From Prevotellaceae bacterium UBA7028 (GTDB lineage: Bacteria; Bacteroidota; Bacteroidia; Bacteroidales; Bacteroidaceae), in NCBI GenBank assembly GCA_002494215.1, contig DLBF01000058.1:1-20134 (forward strand): 20,134 bases of DNA, written 5' to 3'. The notes beneath the pieces are model-generated. The model made no database searches, was not told where the DNA came from, and worked only from the letters and a program-made list of their open reading frames with translations. This document shows, in pieces, positions 1 to 8,560 of the stretch; the stretch's first letter is position 1; each line of letters starts with the position of its first letter. Both the position numbers and the translations under genes were made by a program.

Positions 1-948
1 CCCTCGAGCATCCGTTCTCTCGGCCAGCAGATATTCAAGAACAGCACTGGAACGGCATACGTAAAGTGCAACATACCGGATGCCGGTTGGGGCAGTATCA
101 GTTCATTCTACAATTCAAAGTTCACGGAGGTTGTGATATCTGAAGGCGTTGTAAGTATCGGTAAGCATGCCTTCCATGAATGCTCTTCAATAGCAAGGCT
201 CAGTCTGCCGTCCAGCCTCAGGGTCATATACGATGAGGCATTCTATAACTGCTCCGGCCTTGAGGAACTGACACTTCCTGCCACTATAGACTCTATCTGC
301 AACAAGGCATTCAACGGTTGCGGCGGTGTGGTTTATCTGAATTGTAACATACCGGACACGAACGACGGAGTCTTCCGCGACTCAAAGATTACCAAGTTGG
401 TGGTAGGCAGCGGCGTGACAAGTCTCGGCAGGAATTCGTTCCGCAATAGCACACAGCTTTCCACTATTTCGCTTCCCTCCAGCTTGATTTCCATTGGCAG
501 CTATGCTTTTGAGTCATGCAAGGTGCTGGCCTCCATCCGTATTCCCTCCAGTGTTCGCAGCATATCGGATAACGCGTTCTGTAACTGTTCTGACCTTACG
601 GAAGTAGTTGTTCCCGAGGGTGTGGAGTCCATTGGTGAGTATGCCTTCGAGGGCCTGACGAGCCTGCAGTCGGTCCAGCTTCCCTCGAGCATCCGTTCGC
701 TCGGCAAGGAGATATTCAAGAACAGCACTGGTACGGCATACGTAAAGTGCAACATACCTGATGCCGACTGGTATGGTAACAATTCATTCCGCAATTCACG
801 GTTCTCGGAAGTTGTAATATCGGAAGGCGTGGAGAGCATCGGTAAGTATGCCTTCTATGACTGCTTTTCGATAGCAAGGCTCAGTCTGCCGTCCAGCCTC
901 AGGGTCATATACGATGAGGCATTCTATAACTGTTCTGGACTTGAGGAT
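1..948 (+). repeat. 681-bp-offset direct repeat inside the LRR region
   Basis: Bases 1-267 and 682-948 are direct repeats at a constant offset of 681 bp (227 codons). They are mostly alike and completely identical over 62 bp (190-251 versus 871-932). Between them lies a more diverged third module of the same kind, marked by a CNIPD motif near 340. This indicates recent duplication or gene conversion of an LRR super-module. Confidence 0.85.
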
Positions 949-3900
949 GTTTATTGTTATGCCATAAATGTTCCCAGTGTAGGAAACAATGCATTTGAAC
1001 GTTCGTCCTTTGCTTCTGCCACCCTGCATGTTCCTTCGTCGGCTATCAGCGATTATAGCAATGCCACAATATGGGGTGATAACAGTAACATTGTGGCAGT
1101 GAGCGATGAAGGCGGTGGTGATAATCCGACACCAGCAGGTGAATTCCTTGGAGCAAGGCGTATCTTTGGAGATAACCTGCTGAAGAGTCTTTGTTATGAT
1201 GACCGTTATGAGGATAGTCGACTCACTTTCCATTATGACAGCGATGGTTTCGTGACGAAGATAGACAATCAATATAAAACCTATAACATAAACTATGACG
1301 ATAAGATTACCATCAGCAAATCAGACGGGACAAAATGGACGGCTACATTGGAGAGTCATGGATATATCGGTCGTCTTGATTATACTGATGATAAAGGTAA
1401 TATGGAGAGTGCGACATTTACCTATAATGATAACGAGCAGCTTGTTTCTGTGGACTATGGTGGCGGCGATGTGTATACTTTGACATATACAGATGGCGAC
1501 ATCACTCGTGTTACTAACTATAGAATGTCAATAGATTATAAGTATGATAATTCCAGCCAAAGCAAGATACAGAATGTCGGTAATGTGATGGAGTTAGATA
1601 ATATCTTTGCTGTTGACATGGACGAGTTCCATTTGCTCTTCTACATTGGTGGATTGGGCAAAGCTACAAAGCACCTGCCTATTTCCGGAACAGCAAACGG
1701 AGAAACCACTACGGGCTCATGGACATTAGATGATGCTGGTCGTGCTACAAAAGCTACCTTCAACGGTCATTCTATTACTTGGGATTGGGACGGTAATGGC
1801 GGTGAAGGTGGTGAAACTCAAGAGGACGAGAATTGCATCAATGGTATTTATTATAGTTTCTCTTATGATACCGCAGAAGTTACGTACAAGGACAAGAATT
1901 ATAATACTTATACTGGTGATGTGGTCATTCCTGGTACCGTTCAATATCAGGGAAAGACTTACACTGTGACGGACATAAACAACATGGCCTTCCGCAATTG
2001 CCAAGGTCTTACATCTGTCACTATTCCTGAAAGTATAACAACAATTCAGAGTCATACTTTTGAAGGCTGTAGTAATTTGGCAACAGTTGTTCTACCCGAA
2101 AACTCGTTAAGTATTCAAAGTTATGCATTCATGGGATGTAGTAGTCTATATCCTTTAACCATACCCAAGAATGTTACATACATTGGAGGCTATGCATTCT
2201 CAGGATGCAATCTTCTGACTTCGATTGTCATCCCAGAGAAGTTAACGTCTATTAGTGGGCGTAATCCATTCTACGGTTGCCAGAACTTGTCATCCATCAC
2301 CGTAGAAGAGGGAAATACCGTTTATGACTCGCGTAACAACTGTAATGCCATTATAGAGACCGCAAAGAATGTGCTTGTGGTCGGTTGTAAGAATACTGTT
2401 ATTCCAGCAGACATAACGGAAATCGGAGAAAATGCATTTTGCTATTGCAGCGGCATGACCGAATTGTATTGCTATGCAAAGGCAGTGCCAGAAACTCCTT
2501 CAACTGCATTCTCGAATTCCCCCATTTCTTCATCTATTCTATATGTGCCGGCGAGCTCCTTGGCTTCGTACAAGGCAACAGCCCCTTGGAGCCAATTTGG
2601 TAATATTGTTGGTATGGATGATGGAGACGATCCGACGCCTGCAGGTGAATTCTTTGGAGCAAAGCGTATCTTTGGTGATAACCTGCTGAAGAGTGCTACC
2701 TACGACGACAAGTTGTTTGCTTATTACTATGATAGCAACGGGTTTGCCACCAAGATGGAAAGAACATCTGGTTCCAAGAAAACCTATACCATAACCTATA
2801 GTGATAAGATTACCATCAACAAGTCTGATGGAACCCAATGGACCGCAACGTTAGAAAGTCACGGATATATTGGTCGTCTTGATTACACAGATGAAAAGGG
2901 TAATGCAGGTTGTGTGAAGTTTACATATAATGAGGACGGGCAACTTACTGGGGTAAATTACGATGATGACGAGTTCTTTACTCTAACTTATAGCGATGGT
3001 GACCTTACTCGTTGCACATACAACAGGCTAAGTGGTTACAACAGATCATGGGATTACATCTACGAGACTGCCAGTCAAAGTAAGATGTTGAATACTGGCA
3101 ATATAATGGAATTTGACAATATCTTTGCCGTAGATGTGGATGATTTCAATATGCTTTACTACATCGGAGCCTTGGGTAAACCGACAACACATCTTCCATT
3201 GGCTGCGATAATAAGTGGAACTACTATGTCGGGTACATGGACAATAGATGATGCTGGTAGAGCCACGAAGGCCGTAATTGATGGTCATACCCTGACTTGG
3301 GATTGGGATGGTAATGGTGGTCAAGGAGAAGAATCTGAGCAATATGAGAGTGCTGTTCTTGCTGGCTCTATCATTGGTCAGTGGAGCATAGTAGGCGGTT
3401 CGTATAAACGTTATGAGAACGACGTACTTGTTTCGCAGGAGGGCGGAGTCATCCCGCCTCCATATGACAGAATTGCGTTCTATGAGAACGGAGCTGTTGA
3501 ATTCCTGGAGTACAGCAGCTCTAACGGCACCTATCACGAAGATGGCAATGGCACTTATTCAATTGTCAACAACAAGTTCGTTTACGGAAGTGGCGATTGG
3601 GATACGTTCATTATAACATCCTTCGATGGTAGCAACAACATGGAGGTATTCTTCCAGTTCTCGGAGAATAAAGGTAGCGTCATTGTCAGAAAAGTTTATA
3701 CCGCAACTCTTCAACGAGAAACTGGCGGAGGCAATGAACAAGAGACGCAGACTGATAATATACTTGCCTTCGCGGATAATATGAAGGTTAGGGTAGGTTC
3801 TGAGTTCCTCATGCCCATACAGATGACAAACGCGGATGCTATCACGGGTGTGCAGTTTGACCTTTATCTGCCTGAGGGTATGCAAATCTGTGTGGATGAG

Positions 3901-4929
3901 TATGGCGACGAGATGATAGATGTTTCCCGTACAAGTGTACGCCGTCACTCTATTGCGTCTCGTACTATGAGCGATGGAGCACTTCGTATAGTAATCTCGT
4001 CTACTCAGAATGCAACCTTCGAGGGTAACAGCGGTACGATTCTTACCTTGAAACTGGCTCCCGAGAACACAATGGAGGCTGGCACCTATGAGGTATTACT
4101 GAAGAATGTCATCCTTACCGATCCTGCTGCCAAGCGATATGCTGCCCCAGACGTGAGAAGTTACATCAACGTAACCAGATATACACTTGGCGATGTTAAT
4201 AATGATGGTTATATCGATGTAGCCGATCTGGCAGGTGTGGTACGCTTCATCTTGGAAAATGCTGACGACAACCTTATCTTCAATGCTGCAGATATGGATG
4301 GTAATGGTTTGGTAGAGATTAATGACTATGCTGCACTGGTGAACGTAATTCTGAGCCAGAATACGCCAAACGCTGTTCAACAGCATAGAGCCAAGGCAAT
4401 AAGAAAACCAGTGATTAGTTTGTCAGACCTTTTCCTTGATGGTAATGGTGAGGGTGAGCTGGTTGTTCGTCTTGACAACAACATCATGCAATATACAGGT
4501 TTCCAATTCGACCTACGTTTGCCTGAGGGCATTGAACTGATAGATGAAGGGGCAGAATCCATTGGCAGTCAGCATGGCGCATGGACACAAATGCTTTCAG
4601 ACGGAGTATGTCGAGTAGTTTGTGCTTCTTTGATGAACGAAGAATTGCGCGAAGGTGATGTCCTGCGCCTACAGGTGAAGGTAACTGGTACTATGGACCG
4701 AGAGCCTGAAGTTGTTGCAGACAATGTGATACTTTCTGATGTAAATGCATCAAGGCATGACGTTGCTTCTGCAAGGGCATTCGTGAATACGGACGATGCT
4801 ACTGGCATACGTGATGCATGGGGTAGGATGGAAAATGGAAGAATAATCTACAATCTTGCAGGCCAGCGCGTCCAGAAGGGAAAGAAGGGGCTTTACATTA
4901 TGAATGGTAAGAAAGTTGTCGTTAAATAA
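1..4929 (+). CDS. BspA-like LRR / cohesin / dockerin surface protein (5' end missing)
   Basis: The frame is open from base 1, so the true start lies upstream of the window; a GTG at 133 is only an internal valine. In-window length is 1642 residues. Modules in order: BspA-type LRR_5 repeats (about 1-1100; motif LPSSLxxIxxxAFxxCSGL); a DUF4595-like, YD-like module (1135-1800); a second LRR block (1834-2620); a second DUF4595-like module (2641-3320); a lipocalin-like beta module (about 3350-3720); a cohesin-like module (3754-4180); a type I dockerin with two calcium loops (4186-4370; DVNNDGYIDVAD and DMDGNGLVEIND); a second, more divergent cohesin-like module (4405-4790); and a tail with YNLAGQRV and KGLYIMNGKK. 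The tail resembles Bacteroidetes C-terminal sorting tails, so export to the surface is inferred. Likely role is adhesion or surface complex formation. LRR and dockerin calls are strong; DUF4595 and lipocalin are from pattern memory only. The gene lies 12 bp before the next one, probably co-transcribed. Confidence 0.88.
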   Translation, partial: PSSIRSLGQQIFKNSTGTAYVKCNIPDAGWGSISSFYNSKFTEVVISEGVVSIGKHAFHECSSIARLSLPSSLRVIYDEAFYNCSGLEELTLPATIDSICNKAFNGCGGVVYLNCNIPDTNDGVFRDSKITKLVVGSGVTSLGRNSFRNSTQLSTISLPSSLISIGSYAFESCKVLASIRIPSSVRSISDNAFCNCSDLTEVVVPEGVESIGEYAFEGLTSLQSVQLPSSIRSLGKEIFKNSTGTAYVKCNIPDADWYGNNSFRNSRFSEVVISEGVESIGKYAFYDCFSIARLSLPSSLRVIYDEAFYNCSGLEDVYCYAINVPSVGNNAFERSSFASATLHVPSSAISDYSNATIWGDNSNIVAVSDEGGGDNPTPAGEFLGARRIFGDNLLKSLCYDDRYEDSRLTFHYDSDGFVTKIDNQYKTYNINYDDKITISKSDGTKWTATLESHGYIGRLDYTDDKGNMESATFTYNDNEQLVSVDYGGGDVYTLTYTDGDITRVTNYRMSIDYKYDNSSQSKIQNVGNVMELDNIFAVDMDEFHLLFYIGGLGKATKHLPISGTANGETTTGSWTLDDAGRATKATFNGHSITWDWDGNGGEGGETQEDENCINGIYYSFSYDTAEVTYKDKNYNTYTGDVVIPGTVQYQGKTYTVTDINNMAFRNCQGLTSVTIPESITTIQSHTFEGCSNLATVVLPENSLSIQSYAFMGCSSLYPLTIPKNVTYIGGYAFSGCNLLTSIVIPEKLTSISGRNPFYGCQNLSSITVEEGNTVYDSRNNCNAIIETAKNVLVVGCKNTVIPADITEIGENAFCYCSGMTELYCYAKAVPETPSTAFSNSPISSSILYVPASSLASYKATAPWSQFGNIVGMDDGDDPTPAGEFFGAKRIFGDNLLKSATYDDKLFAYYYDSNGFATKMERTSGSKKTYTITYSDKITINKSDGTQWTATLESHGYIGRLDYTDEKGNAGCVKFTYNEDGQLTGVNYDDDEFFTLTYSDGDLTRCTYNRLSGYNRSWDYIYETASQSKMLNTGNIMEFDNIFAVDVDDFNMLYYIGALGKPTTHLPLAAIISGTTMSGTWTIDDAGRATKAVIDGHTLTWDWDGNGGQGEESEQYESAVLAGSIIGQWSIVGGSYKRYENDVLVSQEGGVIPPPYDRIAFYENGAVEFLEYSSSNGTYHEDGNGTYSIVNNKFVYGSGDWDTFIITSFDGSNNMEVFFQFSENKGSVIVRKVYTATLQRETGGGNEQETQTDNILAFADNMKVRVGSEFLMPIQMTNADAITGVQFDLYLPEGMQICVDEYGDEMIDVSRTSVRRHSIASRTMSDGALRIVISSTQNATFEGNSGTILTLKLAPENTMEAGTYEVLLKNVILTDPAAKRYAAPDVRSYINVTRYTLGDVNNDGYIDVADLAGVVRFILENADDNLIFNAADMDGNGLVEINDYAALVNVILSQNTPNAVQQHRAKAIRKPVISLSDLFLDGNGEGELVVRLDNNIMQYTGFQFDLRLPEGIELIDEGAESIGSQHGAWTQMLSDGVCRVVCASLMNEELREGDVLRLQVKVTGTMDREPEVVADNVILSDVNASRHDVASARAFVNTDDATGIRDAWGRMENGRIIYNLAGQRVQKGKKGLYIMNGKKVVVK
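1135..3320 (+). repeat. Duplicated DUF4595-like module (offset 1506 bp at its start)
   Basis: The module beginning at 1135 recurs at 2641. The first 54 bp (1135-1188 and 2641-2694) differ at only 3 positions, and the proteins share GEF(L/F)GA(R/K)RIFGDNLLKS, KWTATLESHGYIGRLDYTD-type segments and a closing TWDWDGNGG. Each copy follows an LRR block, so the gene appears to have grown by duplication of an LRR plus DUF unit, with the 5' edge kept nearly identical. Confidence 0.8.
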
Positions 4930-4941
4930 ACTACAGAGAAT

Positions 4942-7551
4942 ATGCTACGACGATTATTATCCGCAATAATGCTTGCTGTGGGTCTGTTGGCCCATAGCAA
5001 CGCTTTTGCCCAACACGAAGCCAATAGGTTGGAATTGTCGCAGAAGGTAGAGGTGGAGAAAGGTGCTACAGAATTGCAACTTCCTGTCGCATTAATCAAT
5101 GAGACAAACATTGCAGGCTTCCAATTCGACCTATATCTTCCGGAAGGCTTTTCTGTGGCCAAGGATGAATACGGTGACTATCTGATTGATCTGGCTCGTA
5201 CTACAGCAAGGCGTCATAGTTTGGCTACGCGCGAAATGTCTGATGGCTCTTTGCGCATTGTGCTCAGCTCCATGACTAACGCTTCTTTTTCTGGTAATAG
5301 TGGAGTTGTACTCAACGTTACAATTACAATTGCTGAAACTGTAGCTGCCGGGATTTATGATGTATACCTGAAAAACATTGTCTTGACCGACCCACAGGCT
5401 GCACGTTATACATCTGCGGATGTGTCAGGCGCTATTGTAGTTGGTACGACAGAACAGTCTACAATTGTTACGGCACAAAACTTGACTATGGAATATGGCG
5501 ATGAGGTCCCGTTACTGACCTATTCATCTGAGGGTGCTAATCTAAAAGGCATACCAGCGCTCTCTTGTGAAGCCACATCCACATCACCTGTAGGTAGTTA
5601 TCCTATTATAATCACCAAGGGCACTGTCGAAAATGCTTCGGTTACGTTCGTGAATGGTACACTCACCATTACCAAGGCTCCACTTACGATTACAGCCGGA
5701 AACTATATCATGAAGCAAAGTGAGGCAATGCCCGAGTTTACGCTTACCTACACAGGCTTTAAGAATGGAGACACGAAGGACGTGTTGACTAAACTACCAA
5801 CGGTTAGTTGCGAGGCAACAGAATCAAGTGCCCCAGGAGAGTATCCTGTGATTGTTTCTGGTGCAGAAGCTCTAAACTATGACATCAGTTATACCAGTGG
5901 AAAATTGACTGTGAATAAGCCTGACGAGGTTTTGTCTGACGATAATAGATTGGAATTGTCAGAGAATATTACCATAGATGAAGGAACAATGGAGTTGGTC
6001 CTTCCCATTATGCTGACCAACGAGGAAAAGATTGCGGGTTTCCAGTGCGACCTGTATCTGCCTGATGATTTTACTGTTGCTACGGACGAGTACGACGACT
6101 ATCTGATTGATGTGGCCCGTACCACAACCAAACGCCATAGCCTGGCTACGCGGGAAATGTCGGACGGAGCTCTTCGCATTGTGCTTAGTTCTATGACGAA
6201 CGCTACATTCTCAGGCAATAGCGGGGCTGTGCTCAATATCACACTCGCTGTCGGAAAGGATGTCGCCGTAGGTAATTATACAGTGAACCTGAAAAACATT
6301 GTGCTGACAAATCCTGAAGCGACTCGCTACACCTCCCGAGATGTTAGTGGCATCATAACCATTAAGGCTCCTGAACCTGTAACCATCAAGGCTAATAGCC
6401 TAACGATGGTATATGGCGATAAAGTCCCGATGCTTACCTATACCAGTGAAGGCGCAGAGTTAATTGGTGTTCCATCGCTTTCCTGTGAGGCTACATCCAC
6501 ATCTCCAGTAGGCACCTATCCGATTGTGGTTTCCAAAGGAACGGCAGAGAATAAGGTTATTACCTACGTAAATGGGATACTGACAATTACAAAGGCGCCA
6601 TTGACCATTAGTGTCGGGAACTATGAGAAGAAACAATATGACCCTATGCCTGAGTTTTCTGTTTCCTGCGAAGGCTTCAAAAATAATGAAACGGAAGATG
6701 TGTTAACCAAACAACCTGTAGTAAGTTGTGAGGCAATTGAGGATAGCGCTCCAGGAGAATATGCTATTACGGTAAGTGGCGCTGAGGCAAGAAACTACGA
6801 GATTCAGTATGTTACAGGTAAACTAACCGTAACAGAGCCTGATTCTTATACTTTGACCTATATGGTGGATGGTGAGGTGTATAAAAGTTTCTCAATTAAG
6901 TATAGGGATGCCATTACACCTTTGGAGACACCCACCAAGGAGGGATATACCTTCTCGGGTTGGAGTGAGATACCTGCAACCATGCCCGCAAAGGATGTTG
7001 TGGTAACCGGAACGTTCTCAGTCAATAGTTACACACTGACTTATATGGTTGATGGAGAGGTTTATAAGACTACCCCCGTCGCTTACGGAACGGCATTGAC
7101 TCCTGAGGATGCGCCCACCAAGGAAGGCTATACCTTCTCGGGTTGGAGTGAGATTCCTGAGACTATGCCAGCGAAGGATGTTGTGGTAACTGGTTCGTTT
7201 ACAATCAACAGCTATATAATAACGTATGTACTTGATGGCGAGGTCTACACCACAGATACATTGGAATATGGAGCAGAGATAGTGGTGCCTGTTATTCCTG
7301 GTTTGGAAAATTACACTATTTGGGAGGATGTTCCAGAAACCATGCCTGCTAGTGATATTACAATCTATGGCAAGGCAAAGGAAATCATTGATGGCATAGG
7401 CCCAATTCAAAATTCAAAATTAAAGATTCAAAATGGTGCTGAAGTATATGACCTTTCGGGGCGAAAGGTTAATTCAAAATTCAAAATTAAAGATTCAAAA
7501 TTGCCGAAGGGTATCTATGTTGTCAACGGGAAAAAGGTTGCAATTAAGTGA
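4942..7551 (+). CDS. Secreted cohesin-like / MBG / B-repeat surface protein
   Basis: 869 residues from an ATG 12 bp after the previous stop. Residues 1-23 form a signal peptide (LRR charged start, hydrophobic core, AFA before the cut, mature end QHEANR). Then: cohesin-like module 1 (about 28-168); MBG-type modules 1 and 2 (about 173-326; LTMEYGDEVP, GTLTITKAPL); cohesin-like module 2 (about 334-470); MBG-type modules 3 and 4 (about 478-632); three InlB/Listeria-Bacteroides B-repeats (about 635-810; YTLTYMVDGEVYK, EGYTFSGWSEIP); and a sorting-like tail (about 815-869; VYDLSGRKV, KGIYVVNGKK). B-repeats 1 and 2 are near-identical in DNA at 183 bp offset (6931 and 7114). The tail holds two copies of a 31-bp heptad repeat read in different frames. 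All modules are extracellular and non-enzymatic, which suggests a surface stalk, adhesin or scaffold. No catalytic motif was seen. Confidence 0.88.
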   Translation: MLRRLLSAIMLAVGLLAHSNAFAQHEANRLELSQKVEVEKGATELQLPVALINETNIAGFQFDLYLPEGFSVAKDEYGDYLIDLARTTARRHSLATREMSDGSLRIVLSSMTNASFSGNSGVVLNVTITIAETVAAGIYDVYLKNIVLTDPQAARYTSADVSGAIVVGTTEQSTIVTAQNLTMEYGDEVPLLTYSSEGANLKGIPALSCEATSTSPVGSYPIIITKGTVENASVTFVNGTLTITKAPLTITAGNYIMKQSEAMPEFTLTYTGFKNGDTKDVLTKLPTVSCEATESSAPGEYPVIVSGAEALNYDISYTSGKLTVNKPDEVLSDDNRLELSENITIDEGTMELVLPIMLTNEEKIAGFQCDLYLPDDFTVATDEYDDYLIDVARTTTKRHSLATREMSDGALRIVLSSMTNATFSGNSGAVLNITLAVGKDVAVGNYTVNLKNIVLTNPEATRYTSRDVSGIITIKAPEPVTIKANSLTMVYGDKVPMLTYTSEGAELIGVPSLSCEATSTSPVGTYPIVVSKGTAENKVITYVNGILTITKAPLTISVGNYEKKQYDPMPEFSVSCEGFKNNETEDVLTKQPVVSCEAIEDSAPGEYAITVSGAEARNYEIQYVTGKLTVTEPDSYTLTYMVDGEVYKSFSIKYRDAITPLETPTKEGYTFSGWSEIPATMPAKDVVVTGTFSVNSYTLTYMVDGEVYKTTPVAYGTALTPEDAPTKEGYTFSGWSEIPETMPAKDVVVTGSFTINSYIITYVLDGEVYTTDTLEYGAEIVVPVIPGLENYTIWEDVPETMPASDITIYGKAKEIIDGIGPIQNSKLKIQNGAEVYDLSGRKVNSKFKIKDSKLPKGIYVVNGKKVAIK
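7404..7502 (+). repeat. Two copies of a 31-bp heptad repeat inside the coding tail
   Basis: Bases 7404-7434 and 7471-7501 are identical over 31 bp and consist of 7-bp-period units (attcaaa, attcaaa, attaaag, attcaaa). Their offset is 67 bp, not a multiple of 3, so they are translated in different frames (IQNSKLKIQN and NSKFKIKDSKL). They bracket the conserved VYDLSGRKV segment of the C-terminal tail. Confidence 0.9.
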
Positions 7552-7589
7552 AAGTAGAACCGAACTTACTTGATTCCTTCCTTGAAATA

Positions 7590-7620
7590 AAAAAAGCGAG
7601 GCCTATGGCTTCGCTTTTTT
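7590..7620 (+). terminator. Rho-independent terminator after the MBG protein gene
   Basis: A 14-bp stem (arms 7590-7603 and 7607-7620, one G-T type mismatch) with loop TAT. It begins with six A and ends in six T, 38 bp after the stop codon. The A/T flanks would let it act in both directions, but it sits where the two-gene plus-strand unit should end. Confidence 0.85.
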
Positions 7621-7636
7621 AGTGCCTTGAGCAAGA

Positions 7637-7699
7637 AGGCTGAATTCAAGAGGTATTTACGCTTCAAACGCATCGAATTCAGCCTCCAAACTTTTGGAG
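7637..7699. repeat. Two further inverted repeats in the intergenic region
   Basis: Perfect 11-bp arms aggctgaattc (7637-7647) and gaattcagcct (7675-7685) enclose 27 nt. Immediately after and touching them, a second hairpin has 7-bp arms ctccaaa (7684-7690) and tttggag (7693-7699). Neither has a T-tract. The function is unknown; they lie between the main terminator and the converging cytidylyltransferase gene. Confidence 0.6.
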
Positions 7700-7738
7700 C
7701 TTAATTGCGATTGTTTTTCAACTTGATTTTGACCAACA

Positions 7739-7775
7739 ATCAACTTAAATAAATATTTTTCTAAGTTGATTTTTT
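7739..7775 (+). terminator. AT-rich hairpin with T-tract, back-up terminator
   Basis: Perfect 9-bp arms atcaactta (7739-7747) and taagttgat (7762-7770) are followed on the plus strand by TTTTT running into the stop codon of the minus-strand cytidylyltransferase. It could stop plus-strand read-through before the converging gene. As a minus-strand terminator it is poor because no T-tract follows in that direction. Confidence 0.5.
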
Positions 7776-8487
7776 ATTCTTCCAAGGTCTTGAGGGCTTG
7801 GTAGATGAGGATGTCGTTGGGGTAGGTGAGCTTGAAGTTCATGATGTCACCCTGTGCTATGTGAAGGGGTAGGAATCCCAGTTCGTTGGCTAAGGTGAAG
7901 AGGCTTTGGGACTTGGTGATGCCCTTCTCGTTGGCTTTCTCCATCATTTCCTTCAATGTTTTAAGTGGGAAGGTGTGGGGTGTCTGTGCCCTGAGCAGAT
8001 TCTCCCGAGGGATGTAACTGTTGCTTATGCTGCCGTTCTCACTTACCAAGAAGGCTTCCTGACTACGAACGGCTGTTATGGCGTTTCCGTGTGTCAGGCA
8101 TACGGCAATGTTACGACTGATAACGTCCTGACTGATGAGTGGACGTACAGCATCATGAACCAGAACAATGGATTCTGTATCTTTTACCTCCCGAAGAAGA
8201 TAAGCTATGCCGTTCCTGATGGATTGCAACGAGGTGTCACCGCCTATGATGGCATGGCGGAACTTGGTGATCTCGCCACTCTGAGCCTCATCGCAAATGG
8301 TTTCTTCCCAGCCACGGGCACATACCACATAAATGTCCTGTATGAGCGGATGCTGCTGGAAGGCTCGCATGGTATGCTTGAGAACAGATTCTCCGTTCAC
8401 TTCGATATATTGCTTGGGGCGGTTGGTGTTCATGCGGGACGATTTGCCGCCGGCCAGCAACAGGGCTATGTGTTTGTTGTTCTTCAC
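7774..8487 (-). CDS. ispD: IspD/TarI-family cytidylyltransferase
   Basis: 237 residues, the usual size for the family. It carries the nucleotide-binding start LLAGGKSSRM (10-19) followed by PKQY (24-27), the HDAVRP motif (111-116) and a C-terminal MNFKLTYPNDI segment matching the ENFKVTTPEDL motif of IspD. The enzyme joins CTP to an alcohol phosphate: MEP in the isoprenoid pathway (IspD) or ribitol-5-phosphate (TarI). The motif before GGDTSLQSIRNG lacks the arginine common in IspD. The start is GTG; an in-frame TAA 24 bp upstream and no ATG between exclude anything longer, and the next ATG falls after the glycine loop. It lies downstream of a CDP-alcohol phosphotransferase, so a role in making a CDP-alcohol for a surface polymer is as plausible as housekeeping IspD; the symbol is provisional. 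Confidence 0.85.
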   Translation of the reverse strand: MKNNKHIALLLAGGKSSRMNTNRPKQYIEVNGESVLKHTMRAFQQHPLIQDIYVVCARGWEETICDEAQSGEITKFRHAIIGGDTSLQSIRNGIAYLLREVKDTESIVLVHDAVRPLISQDVISRNIAVCLTHGNAITAVRSQEAFLVSENGSISNSYIPRENLLRAQTPHTFPLKTLKEMMEKANEKGITKSQSLFTLANELGFLPLHIAQGDIMNFKLTYPNDILIYQALKTLEE

Positions 8488-8496
8488 TTTGTTTGG

Positions 8497-8560
8497 TTTA
8501 CAGTTTACGGTTTACAGTTGAAATAATTATGAATTGTGAATTATGAATTAAGAATTGTGA
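8497..8560. repeat. Heptad repeats between CDP-alcohol phosphotransferase and cytidylyltransferase
   Basis: Three 7-bp units tttacag/tttacgg/tttacag (8497-8517) are followed by four units gaattgt/gaattat/gaattaa/gaattgt (8531-8558). The TAA stop codon of the minus-strand CDP-alcohol phosphotransferase gene (8548-8550) lies inside the second block, so its last residues (HNS) and stop are supplied by the repeat. Confidence 0.8.

Noticed and set aside
133..135. GTG at 133 as the start of the first gene
   Set aside because: The same frame is open to base 1 and encodes normal LRR sequence upstream, so this is an internal codon.
501..1272. Overlapping antisense open frames within the LRR gene
   Set aside because: They lie opposite a clearly coding LRR/DUF frame, have no family motifs and no promoter; repeat-rich coding DNA often leaves the opposite strand open.
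7906..8526. 206-codon plus-strand frame opposite the cytidylyltransferase
   Set aside because: It is the antisense of a gene with intact IspD/TarI motifs, and its product resembles no known family.
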